Positions 7,687 to 17,474 of a DNA stretch of 35,666 nt are shown piece by piece. The position numbers were made by a program, and so were the translations under genes. How positions within the stretch are numbered: position 1 is the first letter of the stretch; every line of letters begins with the position of its first letter. Location: positions 1 to 35,666 of the forward strand of contig NZ_JAIXST010000349.1 of the NCBI RefSeq assembly GCF_027484545.1, in the 5' to 3' direction. The notes under the pieces are model-generated. The model had not been told where the DNA came from. It was given only the letters and a program-made list of their open reading frames with translations, and searched no databases. This DNA is from Runella sp. Lineage in GTDB: Bacteria > Bacteroidota > Bacteroidia > Cytophagales > Spirosomataceae.

Positions 7687-7765
7687 GATGCGTTCTGATT
7701 TTTAGTTAATTTTCTCAACTAAATTAAGGATAAAACAAACCTAAACAGCTACTAATCAGACCTGA

Positions 7766-7779
7766 ATTTACTAAACGGT
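7766..7779 (-). promoter_or_regulatory. ACCGTT-type motif upstream of metallopeptidase gene
   Basis: In gene direction the site reads ACCGTTTAGTAAAT. Its A lies 93 nt before the start codon. A TAGGTTTG -7 match (7736-7743) ends 44 nt after the motif start. Confidence 0.6.
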
Positions 7780-7785
7780 TAAAAA

Positions 7786-8598
7786 CTACCGATTCTGAAA
7801 CATGATCTTACTTAACGGTTCTTCTTTGATCTCAATCAAATCGCTGATGAGCCATCCGGAGTTGCTGCTTTCCCGGGTAAAGCTTTCAATTTTGATGACC
7901 CATCCTTTAATTCCGGTAAGAAAGACAGTAACCCGTTCACATTCATTAAACTTCACTAATTTACTGTCAACGGCAAAAATGAACGCACTCAACGCATCAA
8001 ATCGGAACGTAGAATCGGTATAACTGCGTAAAGGAGTTCCTGAACGTAAGGCATTGGAAAGGCTTAAAAAATTGGTTTCGTGCGAATTAGGCACTACTCC
8101 GCGTTGTTCTATTTTTTGTTCAAACTGCTCAATAAACGAGTCTGAAGCTCCCAGTAAAATCCATTGATGCACGTCATTGGTGATTTTGCGGCGAAACAAC
8201 AGATCGGCTAAATTGGTCGTACTGAAATATTCTACCCCACAGGAAGCAATGCTGTAAATCTGATCGTCAAACTTATTGATAAACAAGGGGTTATCGGCAT
8301 CGCAAACCAATTGCAAAAATCGTTTGAGTCGGTCGCGGTCCGGGCCTTTGTGCCAGCGATTATCTTCCGAATTGACCAATTTTTCGATGTAAGTCGCCCG
8401 AACCGCAGATAATTTAAGCGAATCGGGTGCTTTTTGCCCATTTGGAAGTCGATTGGCATTGAATCGATCATAAAATTCATCCAATTGCTTCACTTTCAGC
8501 AGCTGATTTTCAGGCGTTTTCATTCGTTTGGCGGACGATTGCCCCCAAAGATTTGATGTCAGCGACACCCAGGCCAAGAAGATAAAAGCGCGAAGCAT
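7786..8598 (-). CDS. Exported protein of unknown function, 270 aa
   Basis: A signal peptide is evident (MLRAFIFLAWVSLTSNLWGQ), so the protein is periplasmic or outer-membrane associated. The mature part is mostly alpha-helical in character in its first half, with Cys residues near LQLVCDADN and IASCGVEYF. The C-terminal ~70 residues (KLVKFNECERVTVFLTG onward) look like a beta-rich domain. I recognise no family. It starts at ATG 8598. The stop lies just upstream of the ACCGTT motif of the metallopeptidase gene, so it ends the envelope block of genes starting at 13145. Confidence 0.7.
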   Translation of the reverse strand: MLRAFIFLAWVSLTSNLWGQSSAKRMKTPENQLLKVKQLDEFYDRFNANRLPNGQKAPDSLKLSAVRATYIEKLVNSEDNRWHKGPDRDRLKRFLQLVCDADNPLFINKFDDQIYSIASCGVEYFSTTNLADLLFRRKITNDVHQWILLGASDSFIEQFEQKIEQRGVVPNSHETNFLSLSNALRSGTPLRSYTDSTFRFDALSAFIFAVDSKLVKFNECERVTVFLTGIKGWVIKIESFTRESSNSGWLISDLIEIKEEPLSKIMFQNR

Positions 8599-8734
8599 AT
8601 TTTTGTTACACGTGATCTATTAACCAACTACTGAAAAGAGCAAAAAGCAAGTGGCAATAAGCAAAAAAGACAAATGGCAAAAGGCAGAAGCAAGTTCAAC
8701 CTCAAACTGCAAACCGTAAACTGTTAACTGTAAA
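8599..8734. repeat. Low-complexity intergenic stretch with degenerate repeats
   Basis: Between two exported-protein genes this stretch has degenerate GGCAAAAAGCAA-like units (about 8639-8697), followed by AAACTG/TAAACC units (8703-8734). The second set, read in gene direction, is AGTTTACAGTTAACAGTTTA-like and directly follows the stop codon of the upstream gene. A similar array follows the kinase stop at 23954. Confidence 0.5.
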
Positions 8735-9367
8735 CTAATTAATCGGTTTAGCCTGTTTCGTGGTTTCAGTCACTTTGATGTTTCCGAATTTAATGATCCA
8801 TTGATTTTGTTTGTAAAAGTCCTCGTCCATCAGATTTTGAAGAGAAACATCCACATCTTTGGTCGTTTTGTCTTGGTAGATAATGTTTCCTTTGTCATCT
8901 TTTCCCGTAAACTCCTGCGAAAAAGTGGCCGTCGTGTAATACCCTCCATCGGCTCCTTTGCGGTAATCGCCTACGTAAGTGGCATCGTAAAATAGAATTT
9001 CAACTTGCGGATATTGAAGCGCTTTGAGCCGTCGGAAGTAATCAGCAACCGAGCGCGAAACGACCTGAGCCCCTTTTTTGCCCGAAGAAACCTGAACCGT
9101 AGATCCCGGTTGAAACAATTTGATGGCCTCTTTGATGGCTTTGTCCCGGTTTTCGTCCGATTGTTTTTTGTCCGAAATGATTTGTATGTACTCCTGTAGT
9201 CGCCCTACCTGCTGCTCGGTCCGTTTTTTAAATTCACCATCCAATTCTGCCCGCGTAGGGTCTTTCAACTCGCCCTGATACGCCGGTTTGGAAGGTTGCT
9301 GGGCTTTTGAGACGAAAGCGCTCAAAAGGAATCCCCAAAAAATAATTTTAAAGCAGGTAGATTTCAT
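8735..9367 (-). CDS. Exported protein of unknown function, 210 aa
   Basis: The ATG at 9367 gives a clean signal peptide (MKSTCFKIIFWGFLLSAFVSKAQ); an in-frame TTG seven codons earlier is less likely. The N-terminal part of the mature protein is a charged helix (ELDGEFKKRTEQQVGRLQEYIQII), followed by a region with GSTVQVSSGKKG and a beta-rich C-terminus (VEILFYDATYVGDY...). It follows the 805-aa gene by 21 nt and is probably co-transcribed with it. Function unknown; probably a periplasmic accessory of the same envelope complex. Confidence 0.7.
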   Translation of the reverse strand: MKSTCFKIIFWGFLLSAFVSKAQQPSKPAYQGELKDPTRAELDGEFKKRTEQQVGRLQEYIQIISDKKQSDENRDKAIKEAIKLFQPGSTVQVSSGKKGAQVVSRSVADYFRRLKALQYPQVEILFYDATYVGDYRKGADGGYYTTATFSQEFTGKDDKGNIIYQDKTTKDVDVSLQNLMDEDFYKQNQWIIKFGNIKVTETTKQAKPIN

Positions 9368-9388
9368 GTCAATGTTAGTGGTTGTCAA

Positions 9389-11806
9389 CTACTTGTTCGC
9401 AATATCCAAGAGTTCGGGATTAATAATAGCATCCAACTGTGCCACAGCTTCGTACGTCCGAAAATTTCGCAACGTAAGAGTGAGTTTTAAACCCGTACTT
9501 TGCAGTTCATAGCCCCCTTCCATGATAAAATCTTCGTTGGGAATAGCTTTAACAGGATCCCATTCTTCGGCATTTACCCATTTTAGTTTTTTGGAATTGA
9601 GAGACGCAACCAATTGGTTTTGAACTTTATAAGCAAATACATCCACATTTTTACCATTTTTGCCGATAAACGGCTCAGCAAACAGTCGTTTGGCCGTAGT
9701 GGGCAACTTCGTTTTTATCGTTTCAACTAATCCATTCAACGTAGAAGAAAGCGACAAAATATCGTTTCTTTCGGCGGCTTCTTTCACTTCCCATTCTTCA
9801 TTGGTAAAGGTCATAGCAGCAATCTCGACGCTTGGTGCTTTTTCAATCCCTTTGATAAACACCTGTTTCGTATCCCATTTACCATTGGGTAATTTATAGC
9901 GGTCAAACACCATCTTAAACTGCAACAGGTTATCCTGAGTCACTTCTACTCCGGGAAAATCTTTACTTCTTGATTTTCCTCTAAAGTTTTTCTTTACGTA
10001 CACATCCAGGTAGGGCGTTCCTTTTTCATTGAACAGCATCGGCGAAAACCGCGCTTTATCGATGGCAAAATCGACGTGGTAATTTCCAAACCACAACGAC
10101 AAATTATTGAGATAACTTTCCGCTTCAAACGCCTCTGGAAATTTGCCAGATTTAATCAATTCTACCGTCACAATGTCATTGGAAATACTCACTTTATCTC
10201 CTTTTTTGAAACAGGTCCGTACCAACTCCTGTTGATAATTGCTTTTTGCCTCATTAGTTTCCAGCGAATCGCCCATGTAGCGCAGGTTGAAGGCAAATTG
10301 ATTGTCCAGTAATTCCTGAATTTTATCTACCAACTTGTGGGTTTCTTCCGCCGTAGGTTGATTAAATGCCTGTTTTGGAGGCAAGAGAATATCGGCTTCC
10401 ACTTCCATTTTGTCCAATAATTTCCCCTGCACATTTTCCAAGCGGAGCGTAAATTTTGCCTGATTCCCTTTGAGAAGTTTGGGCAAAACGCTCAGTTTCA
10501 ATTCATCTTCGGCAGCTTTGTTGGATTCCAACGCCGCTATTTTTTTAGAACCCGGCACCGAAAACCCGGGATTGACCGGCGTTTGTACCATCCTAACTAT
10601 CAAATCTTTGACGGGTTCGTCCGACTCATTAATGATATTGTATTTGACCGTAGGTTGCGAAAGCAGGGTAATAAATCCTTCGCGAGTACCTTCCCATTTT
10701 ATACCGTCTTTGGCAAAATGAACCAAAGGCATCAGCGGCTCCTGTACGGGCACCGTCAGTTTTTCGTTGAAGTTGTACAAGCCGCTCGGCTCTTTTACAT
10801 TGACAGTAATGGTTGCTGTGGCAGCCGCAAAATTCGACGGAATAAAAAGCTCGCAGGGAATAATGATGGTTTCCCCCGCCAAAATGGTAGTGGGAGCAGT
10901 GCCGCCCGGTGTGATGGATTGGTCGTTGAACGTAAGGGTGATGGTGGGTTTGTTGAACATTCCACGGCCTTCGTTTTTCAACAAAAGCTTAACTGCTTTG
11001 GTACGACGTCCTTTTTCCAAAATTAATGGACCGTTGTTGGAAGCTACCAAACCCACGGCCTTCACCAACGGTACAGGCGGACTTTGGGTTTTAAACGTGA
11101 CGGGCACTTCGTCCCAAACATTCCCTGATTCACCTTCGAGTTTCAACAAAAACGAAGCTTTCCCATCCACCAACTGACCATTGGTACGAATCGTAACCTG
11201 AGCAATGCGATTACTGCCTCCTCGGACGTCACCCACGAGTACGGTGGGGTCAAATTCAATGCCTTTACCAATGGCTTGAGGGACAATTCGCACCAATCCT
11301 TTTTCAAATCGTCCTTCACCATCGTTGCGAACGGGTACTTTAAACGTAATACTTTGTCCGCCTTCCACAGACTCTGTACTTTTTTCCAATCGTTCTTTCT
11401 CGAACAGCGGTTTGGGGGGTTTAGGAATATCAGCCAATGAGCGCGGGTCCTGCCAATTGGGTTCAATTTTGCGCAGGTATTCCACGGCCCGCTCGGTGGG
11501 TTCGTCCAAAAACGATTTTTCGAGGTAGCGTTTTGCCTCGTCCTTTTTGCCCTGCATAAAATACGCCACGCCCAATTCCCGATTTGGAAAATATTCCGAC
11601 GGCCTGCCGGTCCGGGACGCAATGGCTTTGGTATCGGTATTGCTTACTTTCAGGGCCGCATCAAGGTATTCGACCGATTGCGCCCACTTTTGTTCCTGAT
11701 TTAACCGGGCTCCCGCTTTGTAAAAATCAACAAATTTCTGGGCTTTCACTTCCCGAGAAAAAAGCCAGGCAAACAAACAGATAATTAGTAAACTATATTT
11801 TTTCAT
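9389..11806 (-). CDS. Large periplasmic protein with TPR-like and Ig/CARDB-like domains
   Basis: 805 residues with a signal peptide (MKKYSLLIICLFAWLFSREVKAQ). The region at ~25-115 has TPR-like pairs (KWAQSVEYLDAALKV, VAYFMQGKKDEAKRYLEKSF). From ~130 to ~480 there are repeated beta domains of CARDB/Ig-like character, each with a NEGxGxF or similar turn (VRNDGEGRF, LKNEGRGMF, IINESDEPV). The last ~300 residues are mixed and unassigned. Such proteins usually scaffold or bind partners at the outer membrane or outside the cell. It lies 19 nt downstream of the FadL-like gene. No catalytic motif is seen. Confidence 0.72.
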   Translation of the reverse strand: MKKYSLLIICLFAWLFSREVKAQKFVDFYKAGARLNQEQKWAQSVEYLDAALKVSNTDTKAIASRTGRPSEYFPNRELGVAYFMQGKKDEAKRYLEKSFLDEPTERAVEYLRKIEPNWQDPRSLADIPKPPKPLFEKERLEKSTESVEGGQSITFKVPVRNDGEGRFEKGLVRIVPQAIGKGIEFDPTVLVGDVRGGSNRIAQVTIRTNGQLVDGKASFLLKLEGESGNVWDEVPVTFKTQSPPVPLVKAVGLVASNNGPLILEKGRRTKAVKLLLKNEGRGMFNKPTITLTFNDQSITPGGTAPTTILAGETIIIPCELFIPSNFAAATATITVNVKEPSGLYNFNEKLTVPVQEPLMPLVHFAKDGIKWEGTREGFITLLSQPTVKYNIINESDEPVKDLIVRMVQTPVNPGFSVPGSKKIAALESNKAAEDELKLSVLPKLLKGNQAKFTLRLENVQGKLLDKMEVEADILLPPKQAFNQPTAEETHKLVDKIQELLDNQFAFNLRYMGDSLETNEAKSNYQQELVRTCFKKGDKVSISNDIVTVELIKSGKFPEAFEAESYLNNLSLWFGNYHVDFAIDKARFSPMLFNEKGTPYLDVYVKKNFRGKSRSKDFPGVEVTQDNLLQFKMVFDRYKLPNGKWDTKQVFIKGIEKAPSVEIAAMTFTNEEWEVKEAAERNDILSLSSTLNGLVETIKTKLPTTAKRLFAEPFIGKNGKNVDVFAYKVQNQLVASLNSKKLKWVNAEEWDPVKAIPNEDFIMEGGYELQSTGLKLTLTLRNFRTYEAVAQLDAIINPELLDIANK

Positions 11807-11825
11807 ATTCCCAAATTCATTCTTC

Positions 11826-13145
11826 TCAGCTCCTTAAAAGCATTACTAAATCAATGGAAAAATAACTGCGCGTGTATTGATTAATCGACGTTGACGTACC
11901 TTGTGGATATTTCATTTGCTCGTAAGCTCCGTGAATTTTAAAACGGTCAAAAAACAGCGTGGCTCCGAAACTGAAACTTTTGGCTTTGCTGCTCGTTCCG
12001 TCGTTGTTGAGGTACGATTGCAGACGATACCCCCCCATGACCCGCACTTCAAATTGGGGTGAATCTACCAGAAAAAACTCAGCACCGCCTCTCAGTTGAT
12101 AATGATTGTTCTTGGCAATGGTAGCTCGTTCCGGCAAGTCAATCAGCAAGGGCACTCCACGGGTCGGATTGAGGCTGTTGAACTGATTATAATCAAAAAA
12201 AGTCTGTTGGATGGCCTGTTCTTGATAAGGAAGCACTTCCGCATCTGCCGATAGCAACACTCGCCAGAACGGGCGATACGCTACGCCAACGCCGGCCGTA
12301 AAAGGCATTTTGTATTTTTGGTCGTAGGATCGACTGATTCGGGTTTCCAAGCTGCTTGCCAGCACATTACCTTCCGACAAAAATTGATTTCGCAGCGAAA
12401 ACGGTGTCGAAACCCGTGCTCCGATGCGTAGTGGAAGGTTGTTTTCGTAAAAATCAAACATCACCCCTCCGATGAAATTAAGACCGCTAATTTTGTATTT
12501 TCCCTGTTCCCCGCGAACCACATTACCGGGCTGTTCCGTAGCTGAATACTCAAATTTATTTCCCAAAGCAAACCAGTAATTGGCCGTCAGTCCTACCGAC
12601 ATGTAAGGAGACATCTGATACGCTGCCGAGATAGAAGCTGTACTCAAATTGAGTGTACTTTTTAAGGTTTCGGTTGCCGAGGTCGACGTTTGGTTTAGCG
12701 TAAACTGATTGGCATCCGACGCACTTTGATAGGCCGCCGAAAACACCACGCTGGGGTCAAATCTTCCCAGACTGACGGGCTTTCCTTTCAGTACGGAGCG
12801 TTTGTAAGGAATGAGTACCCCCACAAAACCGGGAGCAAAGTTGGAAGCAAACGTAGCGGGCGTTGTTTCTGATTTCAGTTGGATGGAGCGATTTCGCCCC
12901 GAAATCAGTAGGTGCATTCCTTCGCCTTCTTCCAGTGTTTCAAAATTATAATCAATGGTAGCAGGTCCTGCCGGGTTCCAGTGAATGGCCGTAACATCGT
13001 CGGCGATGCCAATAAAAGCACCGCCCATTCCCATAGAACGAGTTCCCGGCCCCGTGAAATTGAGGTTCAGGTTTTGGGCGAAAGCAGAAAAACTGCCCCA
13101 TCCCATCAGGAAAAAACCCACTACTAAGATAAACCTTCCTCTCAT
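11826..13145 (-). CDS. FadL/OmpP1/PorV-like outer-membrane beta-barrel protein
   Basis: 439 residues with a signal peptide (to about residue 24, ending AFAQ) followed by the hallmark GPGTRSMGMGGAFIGIADDV and HWNPAG (about residues 32-60) shared by FadL/OmpP1/PorV-type barrels. The rest alternates hydrophobic and polar residues with aromatic girdles, as in a 14-strand barrel, and ends in the beta-signal-like FSIDLVMLLRS. FadL proteins take up hydrophobic compounds, and PorV relatives shuttle T9SS cargo to the surface. Because a T9SS-exported protein and a lipoprotein lie just upstream, a cargo-anchoring role is possible. It heads a probable operon with 9389-11806. Confidence 0.8.
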   Translation of the reverse strand: MRGRFILVVGFFLMGWGSFSAFAQNLNLNFTGPGTRSMGMGGAFIGIADDVTAIHWNPAGPATIDYNFETLEEGEGMHLLISGRNRSIQLKSETTPATFASNFAPGFVGVLIPYKRSVLKGKPVSLGRFDPSVVFSAAYQSASDANQFTLNQTSTSATETLKSTLNLSTASISAAYQMSPYMSVGLTANYWFALGNKFEYSATEQPGNVVRGEQGKYKISGLNFIGGVMFDFYENNLPLRIGARVSTPFSLRNQFLSEGNVLASSLETRISRSYDQKYKMPFTAGVGVAYRPFWRVLLSADAEVLPYQEQAIQQTFFDYNQFNSLNPTRGVPLLIDLPERATIAKNNHYQLRGGAEFFLVDSPQFEVRVMGGYRLQSYLNNDGTSSKAKSFSFGATLFFDRFKIHGAYEQMKYPQGTSTSINQYTRSYFSIDLVMLLRS

Positions 13146-13160
13146 AAGCAGTACTTAGAT

Positions 13161-13270
13161 TTGAGTATTGGGTATTAAGCACTGAAAATAGTCGATAACA
13201 TATTGTAAATCAACTACATATAAAATATTTTTGTCAGTCAAAATACTATAGACTTAATACTCAATACTAT
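13161..13270. repeat. Imperfect inverted repeat flanking an AT-rich intergenic segment
   Basis: TGAGTATTGGGTATTAAG (13162-13179) and CTTAATACTCAATACTAT (13253-13270) pair at 15 of 18 positions around about 73 nt of AT-rich DNA between the lipoprotein and FadL-like genes. It may be a degenerate interspersed repeat or a weak hairpin. Confidence 0.45.
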
Positions 13271-13273
13271 TTT

Positions 13274-13735
13274 TTATTTAGGAATCAAAATATACTCGTT
13301 GACTGTATCTCCAGTCTTGTCGCTTCGATACAATCGATTGATTTTCAATTCATTTTCCGAGACTTTATCAATAAAAAACTGAATGCCGTCTTTTACACAA
13401 TCGACCCCGTCGCTACAGGTAGGTTCGGGGCTTAAATCAAACAAAACCAATTTTACATTTTGTTCAACGCGCCATTTTCCCGTAAAATCAAAGCGGTCGC
13501 CTCCCTGGGCTACATCCGTAAATTTCACCGAATTGGCATCGCTTAAATCCAACACAAAAGGATCGTAATTGAAGAGATTTCCTCCCTGTCCTTTTACGTA
13601 TACCTTTATCCGGCTACCCTGAATATGTGTTGCCTCTTTTACTACCCACACCCGTTCCATTTGGGTCGTGACTTTTGGGGATTTGCAACTTATCAAAGCC
13701 ACCAATACCAAGAAAACGAGTAGGTTGGTTTTCAT
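13274..13735 (-). CDS. Small lipoprotein, lipocalin-like size, unknown function
   Basis: 153 residues with a lipoprotein signal peptide (MKTNLLVFLVLVALISC, lipid-modified Cys17). The mature domain contains alternating beta-strand-like segments (RIKVYVKGQGGNLF, FDFTGKWRVEQNVKLVLFDL) and ends YILIPK, compatible with a lipocalin-like barrel. It begins 5 nt after the stop of the T9SS protein, so the two form an operon. Typically anchored to the outer membrane; function unknown. Confidence 0.7.
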   Translation of the reverse strand: MKTNLLVFLVLVALISCKSPKVTTQMERVWVVKEATHIQGSRIKVYVKGQGGNLFNYDPFVLDLSDANSVKFTDVAQGGDRFDFTGKWRVEQNVKLVLFDLSPEPTCSDGVDCVKDGIQFFIDKVSENELKINRLYRSDKTGDTVNEYILIPK

Positions 13736-13740
13736 TTTTC

Positions 13741-16700
13741 CTATTCCTTTACAATTCTAAACGATTGTTTCTTATCACCCTGAACCACTTCCAGCCAATA
13801 GTTTCCGGCGGGAAAATCACCCATCTCCCACTGATGCTGTAGATTATAAAAAGATTGGGTTTTGAGCAAACTTCCTTTTACGTCGTAAAGTCGCAATTGA
13901 GTCGTTTGACCCGCTTTTCCATTTTTGATTTGAATAGTGAGCCAATAGGAAGTCGGGTTGGGAAATACCGATACGACGGATTTGGCCAACGTATCTTCTT
14001 CCACTGCCACCACCCGTTTGAGCGTAATTCTCAAGTTTTGGGTTCCTCCCAAACTCCCTACACCACAAACCCCGCTGATGCCCTGAAAACTAAACGTACC
14101 GTCGTTGTCAAATCGGAACGTCAGGGTCGTATCACCAGCATTACGTACGTTACGGGTTCCTGCGCTGAAAGTGAGCGTAAAAGGCCCGCTTCCCTGTATC
14201 CGTACCCGAGCCGCCAAATTATCGCCCGTTTTTCGGGCTACAATGGAGGTGTCATTTCGAGGGCTTAGCATCTGAGCCGTAGCCCGTTGAAGAATCGAAA
14301 ATGCAGCGGTGCTCGACTTATTCACCGTTGCGGATGTTTCTACCAACAATCGGTAATTTGTCCCTGCGGCTGCCGAAGCAGGAATCGTAGCCCGAATAGG
14401 ACTTCGAGTACCACTGCCTAAGCTTGTACCTATTTTTTGGTTGTTGGCATCAATTAAAAATACGTTGAAGGTACCCACGCCGTTAGAAGGTATAATGGTA
14501 AAATTAACATCAACGCCTGTTCCGGGACAGGCTGATGCAGAGGTGGCAGACACGTTATCAATCCCCGTAACGGGTTGGGTTGTTACGCTAATGCTTACCG
14601 TTCCTTTGGCAGTACAGCCATTGGCAGTGATTGTTACCTCATAATTTCCGCTCATCGCCGCTGTCCCGTTGGCGATTGAGGGATTTTGTTGGGTGGAAGT
14701 ATAGCCGTTGGGGCCCGTCCAGGCGTAGGTATAGCCCGTTCCGCTTCCCGAAGTAAGTTGTATCGTTTCTCCAACAATATACGTGGATTTAGAAGACGCT
14801 GCATTGGGAACCGGAATCGAATTTACGGTTACTTTGACCGTATCACGGGCCGTTCCGCAGGTGCTGGTTCCCGTCACCACGTAGATGCCGGAAACGGGAG
14901 TGGTCAGTTGCGGCGAACGGGTTGTGTTCGTAAAACTCGGCCCACTCCAACTATACGTTGCAAACCCATCGGTCGCCGAAAGTGCCACGGCTACCCCGGC
15001 ACATACCGATAATGGTTTGGTACCGTTGGCTGTTGCAGCGATGGTTGGGGTGGAAGTGACGGTAAATACATCGCTATTGGCCACATTTGTTGCTGCCGGA
15101 TTACTGCTTTTTATTCGTACACGATAACTTCCGGTGGGTAAACTAACGGGGATGATGTACACAATCGGGCTCGTGGGCGAAGTAGCGACGTTTGCCAAAA
15201 CCACCGAAGTACCAGCTTGATTCATTACATCAACGCTGAAAACATTGGCGGCATTAAACGTTCCAGTGGTTGTAAAACTCATCCGTAACGTATCCTTCAA
15301 GCACAGTGAAGTACGATTCAGAGTAGGTTTGGAGATAGTCACCACTACTGGCGCTACCGTGACAGTAACGGAGGAAGTATCCGAACACCCGGTGGTGGCA
15401 TTCGTGCCTTTTACAGTATATTTCCCACTCATGGCAACCGTCGCATTGGGGCGAGTAGGATTTTGTTGGGTAGATGTATAAGAAACCGGGCCACTCCACT
15501 CATAAGTAGTTGCACCGGAAGATTGTAATTTGATGGTATCGCCTACGGAATATGTTGCCGCCGGAATAGCGCTTGCGCGGATAGTGGGTAAGGCATTGAC
15601 CGTAAAAACATCACTGATAGGTGATTTGTAAGGAAAAGTTACCGAGGAAGGTGCAGGCACGCCGTTGATTTGAATTTTATAACGTCCGACCGGTAAATCG
15701 CGAGGAATAGTGACATTCAACGGAGTAGTAGTGCCGGAGGGAGCCAACGTTCTGACAAGGGTTGTACCTGCTTCATTCAGGACAAGCGCCGAAAACGTGC
15801 TGGAAAACACCTGAGTCCGCCAAACGAAGTTAATTGGGACGCTGGCTCCGAGACAAACGTTGGCAGCTATTGTAGGTTTTTGGATGATTGCCGGCAGGTT
15901 TCCGTTAATGTCAAAGGTCTGAGCATATACATCTCCCCGGCATTGACCGGTGGCGTTACGTTCGTCTTCCCACATGGCCAAATACGGATTGACGGAACCC
16001 AAACTATACGACAATTTGAGGTTTCCACGACTTTTAGAATCGTTGACACCGCAAATTTCCCTGCCCGGATCTGCCCAACTGCGGCTCACCTGATAAGTAT
16101 TGGAAACGTTAATTAACTGCCCATAGATTTTGTTATTAAATATTCCGGTCATGAAATATTTTTTATTTCCTAAATAAACATCCTCAATCAGAAGTCCTGT
16201 TATGGAACTCCCTCCCGAATTGTATCCCCTTGTTATGACCTCCAACTCATTACTCAATGAAGTCACCCCGTCAAAAATCCGCATTACCTGCGCATTATCC
16301 GATTGGTTTAGGTACAAAAAACAGGTAAGCCCTGAAATTCCGCCCGCTACGTTCACATTATTTAGGGCGGAAGATTTAAAAATGTTGGTCACCCCAATCA
16401 ACGTTGCATTGCTATGACGAAAACGGTGCGCTCGTACATCCGTTCCTACCCCAACCTGACCTCCGTTGCGGGCATACACCACCATTTCGTCGGTGGCGGG
16501 CTGAACGATAGCATTCTGAATATGAATGATTTGCTCTATATCTGCGGCATTATCAATTCTTCCGGTATGGGTTCGGGTTAAAGTACTGCCGCTGAGGGTA
16601 TATCGTTTGACATGTAATTGGCGATTGTTGTCACTGTGAGCCACAAATACCACCACTCCGCTGCCCCAGGCAGCACCAAATACCCGAGGCTTAGACTGAT

Positions 16701-17364
16701 CTCCCGCTTCTACTTCAGAGACCACTTCGGTAGGAGCTGCGGTAGGACTGCTTAAATTAATCAGAGTCAATTTTATATCTGAAGTTCCTCCAGAAGTACG
16801 GTACGTAGAAACAACGGCCAATCGGCCTCCATTCGGCACGAAAGAGGCACTCCATTCCAAATCGCCGCCGGTATACAATGCTAATTGATGCCCAATGCCT
16901 GAGTTGGCCAAAATCTGAGGAGCACCGTCACTAATGTTAATGACTTGCTGATAAAGTTCGGCATTGGACGATTTCACTACTCGATACACTATAATTGCCT
17001 GATTAGACCCATCGGCTCGAAACAACCCAACACTTTTAATTCCGTCGGCACAATTTGGGTCACTCAAGCCATTTACCGAAAAGGCAAGTCGTCCGCGTTT
17101 TCCCGCCGCATTGATATATTGGGTATTCGCATTGGCATCATAACGTTGCACATACATGGCAGCGGCATTGCCTTCTCTTTCTACCCAAGCCATAATGAAC
17201 CCGCCTGTCCCATCGGGAGTTACTCCGTATAAGGTAGAATTGTAAGCAGTACTGGCATCGCTGGAAATTCGCGTATTTTCGGTCGTAATTTCACTCCACT
17301 GCCCCCAACTATACAGGTTGCTTCCTATCAACAACACAAAAAGTACCCATCTCTTAATAGTCAT
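13741..17364 (-). CDS. Large T9SS-exported surface protein with Ig/PKD-like repeats
   Basis: 1207 residues. A signal peptide (MTIKRWVLFVLLIGSNLYSWGQ) precedes a beta-rich N-terminal region (to ~480) resembling a propeller, then several Ig/PKD-like repeats marked by YxWSGPxxYTSTxxNP-type and YTWTGPNGYTSTQQNPS-type turns (~550-1050). From ~1133 lies a T9SS type A C-terminal sorting domain (VFPNPTS... ending SFRIVKE). The protein is therefore secreted through the PorSS and attached at the surface. No enzyme motif is seen, so adhesion or structure is likely. It starts at ATG 17364, 91 nt downstream of an ACCGTTCAATAAAA motif. Confidence 0.85.
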   Translation of the reverse strand: MTIKRWVLFVLLIGSNLYSWGQWSEITTENTRISSDASTAYNSTLYGVTPDGTGGFIMAWVEREGNAAAMYVQRYDANANTQYINAAGKRGRLAFSVNGLSDPNCADGIKSVGLFRADGSNQAIIVYRVVKSSNAELYQQVINISDGAPQILANSGIGHQLALYTGGDLEWSASFVPNGGRLAVVSTYRTSGGTSDIKLTLINLSSPTAAPTEVVSEVEAGDQSKPRVFGAAWGSGVVVFVAHSDNNRQLHVKRYTLSGSTLTRTHTGRIDNAADIEQIIHIQNAIVQPATDEMVVYARNGGQVGVGTDVRAHRFRHSNATLIGVTNIFKSSALNNVNVAGGISGLTCFLYLNQSDNAQVMRIFDGVTSLSNELEVITRGYNSGGSSITGLLIEDVYLGNKKYFMTGIFNNKIYGQLINVSNTYQVSRSWADPGREICGVNDSKSRGNLKLSYSLGSVNPYLAMWEDERNATGQCRGDVYAQTFDINGNLPAIIQKPTIAANVCLGASVPINFVWRTQVFSSTFSALVLNEAGTTLVRTLAPSGTTTPLNVTIPRDLPVGRYKIQINGVPAPSSVTFPYKSPISDVFTVNALPTIRASAIPAATYSVGDTIKLQSSGATTYEWSGPVSYTSTQQNPTRPNATVAMSGKYTVKGTNATTGCSDTSSVTVTVAPVVVTISKPTLNRTSLCLKDTLRMSFTTTGTFNAANVFSVDVMNQAGTSVVLANVATSPTSPIVYIIPVSLPTGSYRVRIKSSNPAATNVANSDVFTVTSTPTIAATANGTKPLSVCAGVAVALSATDGFATYSWSGPSFTNTTRSPQLTTPVSGIYVVTGTSTCGTARDTVKVTVNSIPVPNAASSKSTYIVGETIQLTSGSGTGYTYAWTGPNGYTSTQQNPSIANGTAAMSGNYEVTITANGCTAKGTVSISVTTQPVTGIDNVSATSASACPGTGVDVNFTIIPSNGVGTFNVFLIDANNQKIGTSLGSGTRSPIRATIPASAAAGTNYRLLVETSATVNKSSTAAFSILQRATAQMLSPRNDTSIVARKTGDNLAARVRIQGSGPFTLTFSAGTRNVRNAGDTTLTFRFDNDGTFSFQGISGVCGVGSLGGTQNLRITLKRVVAVEEDTLAKSVVSVFPNPTSYWLTIQIKNGKAGQTTQLRLYDVKGSLLKTQSFYNLQHQWEMGDFPAGNYWLEVVQGDKKQSFRIVKE

Positions 17365-17441
17365 ACAACTTATATTTCAAGTAGTGGTATTTGATGCAAT
17401 TTACTGAAAATCAAAGGGACAATAAGAATTAAAGTTCGTGT

Positions 17442-17455
17442 TTTTATTGAACGGT
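17442..17455 (-). promoter_or_regulatory. ACCGTT-type motif upstream of T9SS protein
   Basis: In gene direction ACCGTTCAATAAAA, identical over 14 bases to the site upstream of the kinase. Its A lies 91 nt before the start codon, and a -7-like TCCCTTTG ends 44 nt after the motif start. Confidence 0.65.
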
Positions 17456-17474
17456 CAAAAATTTCAGGGATATT

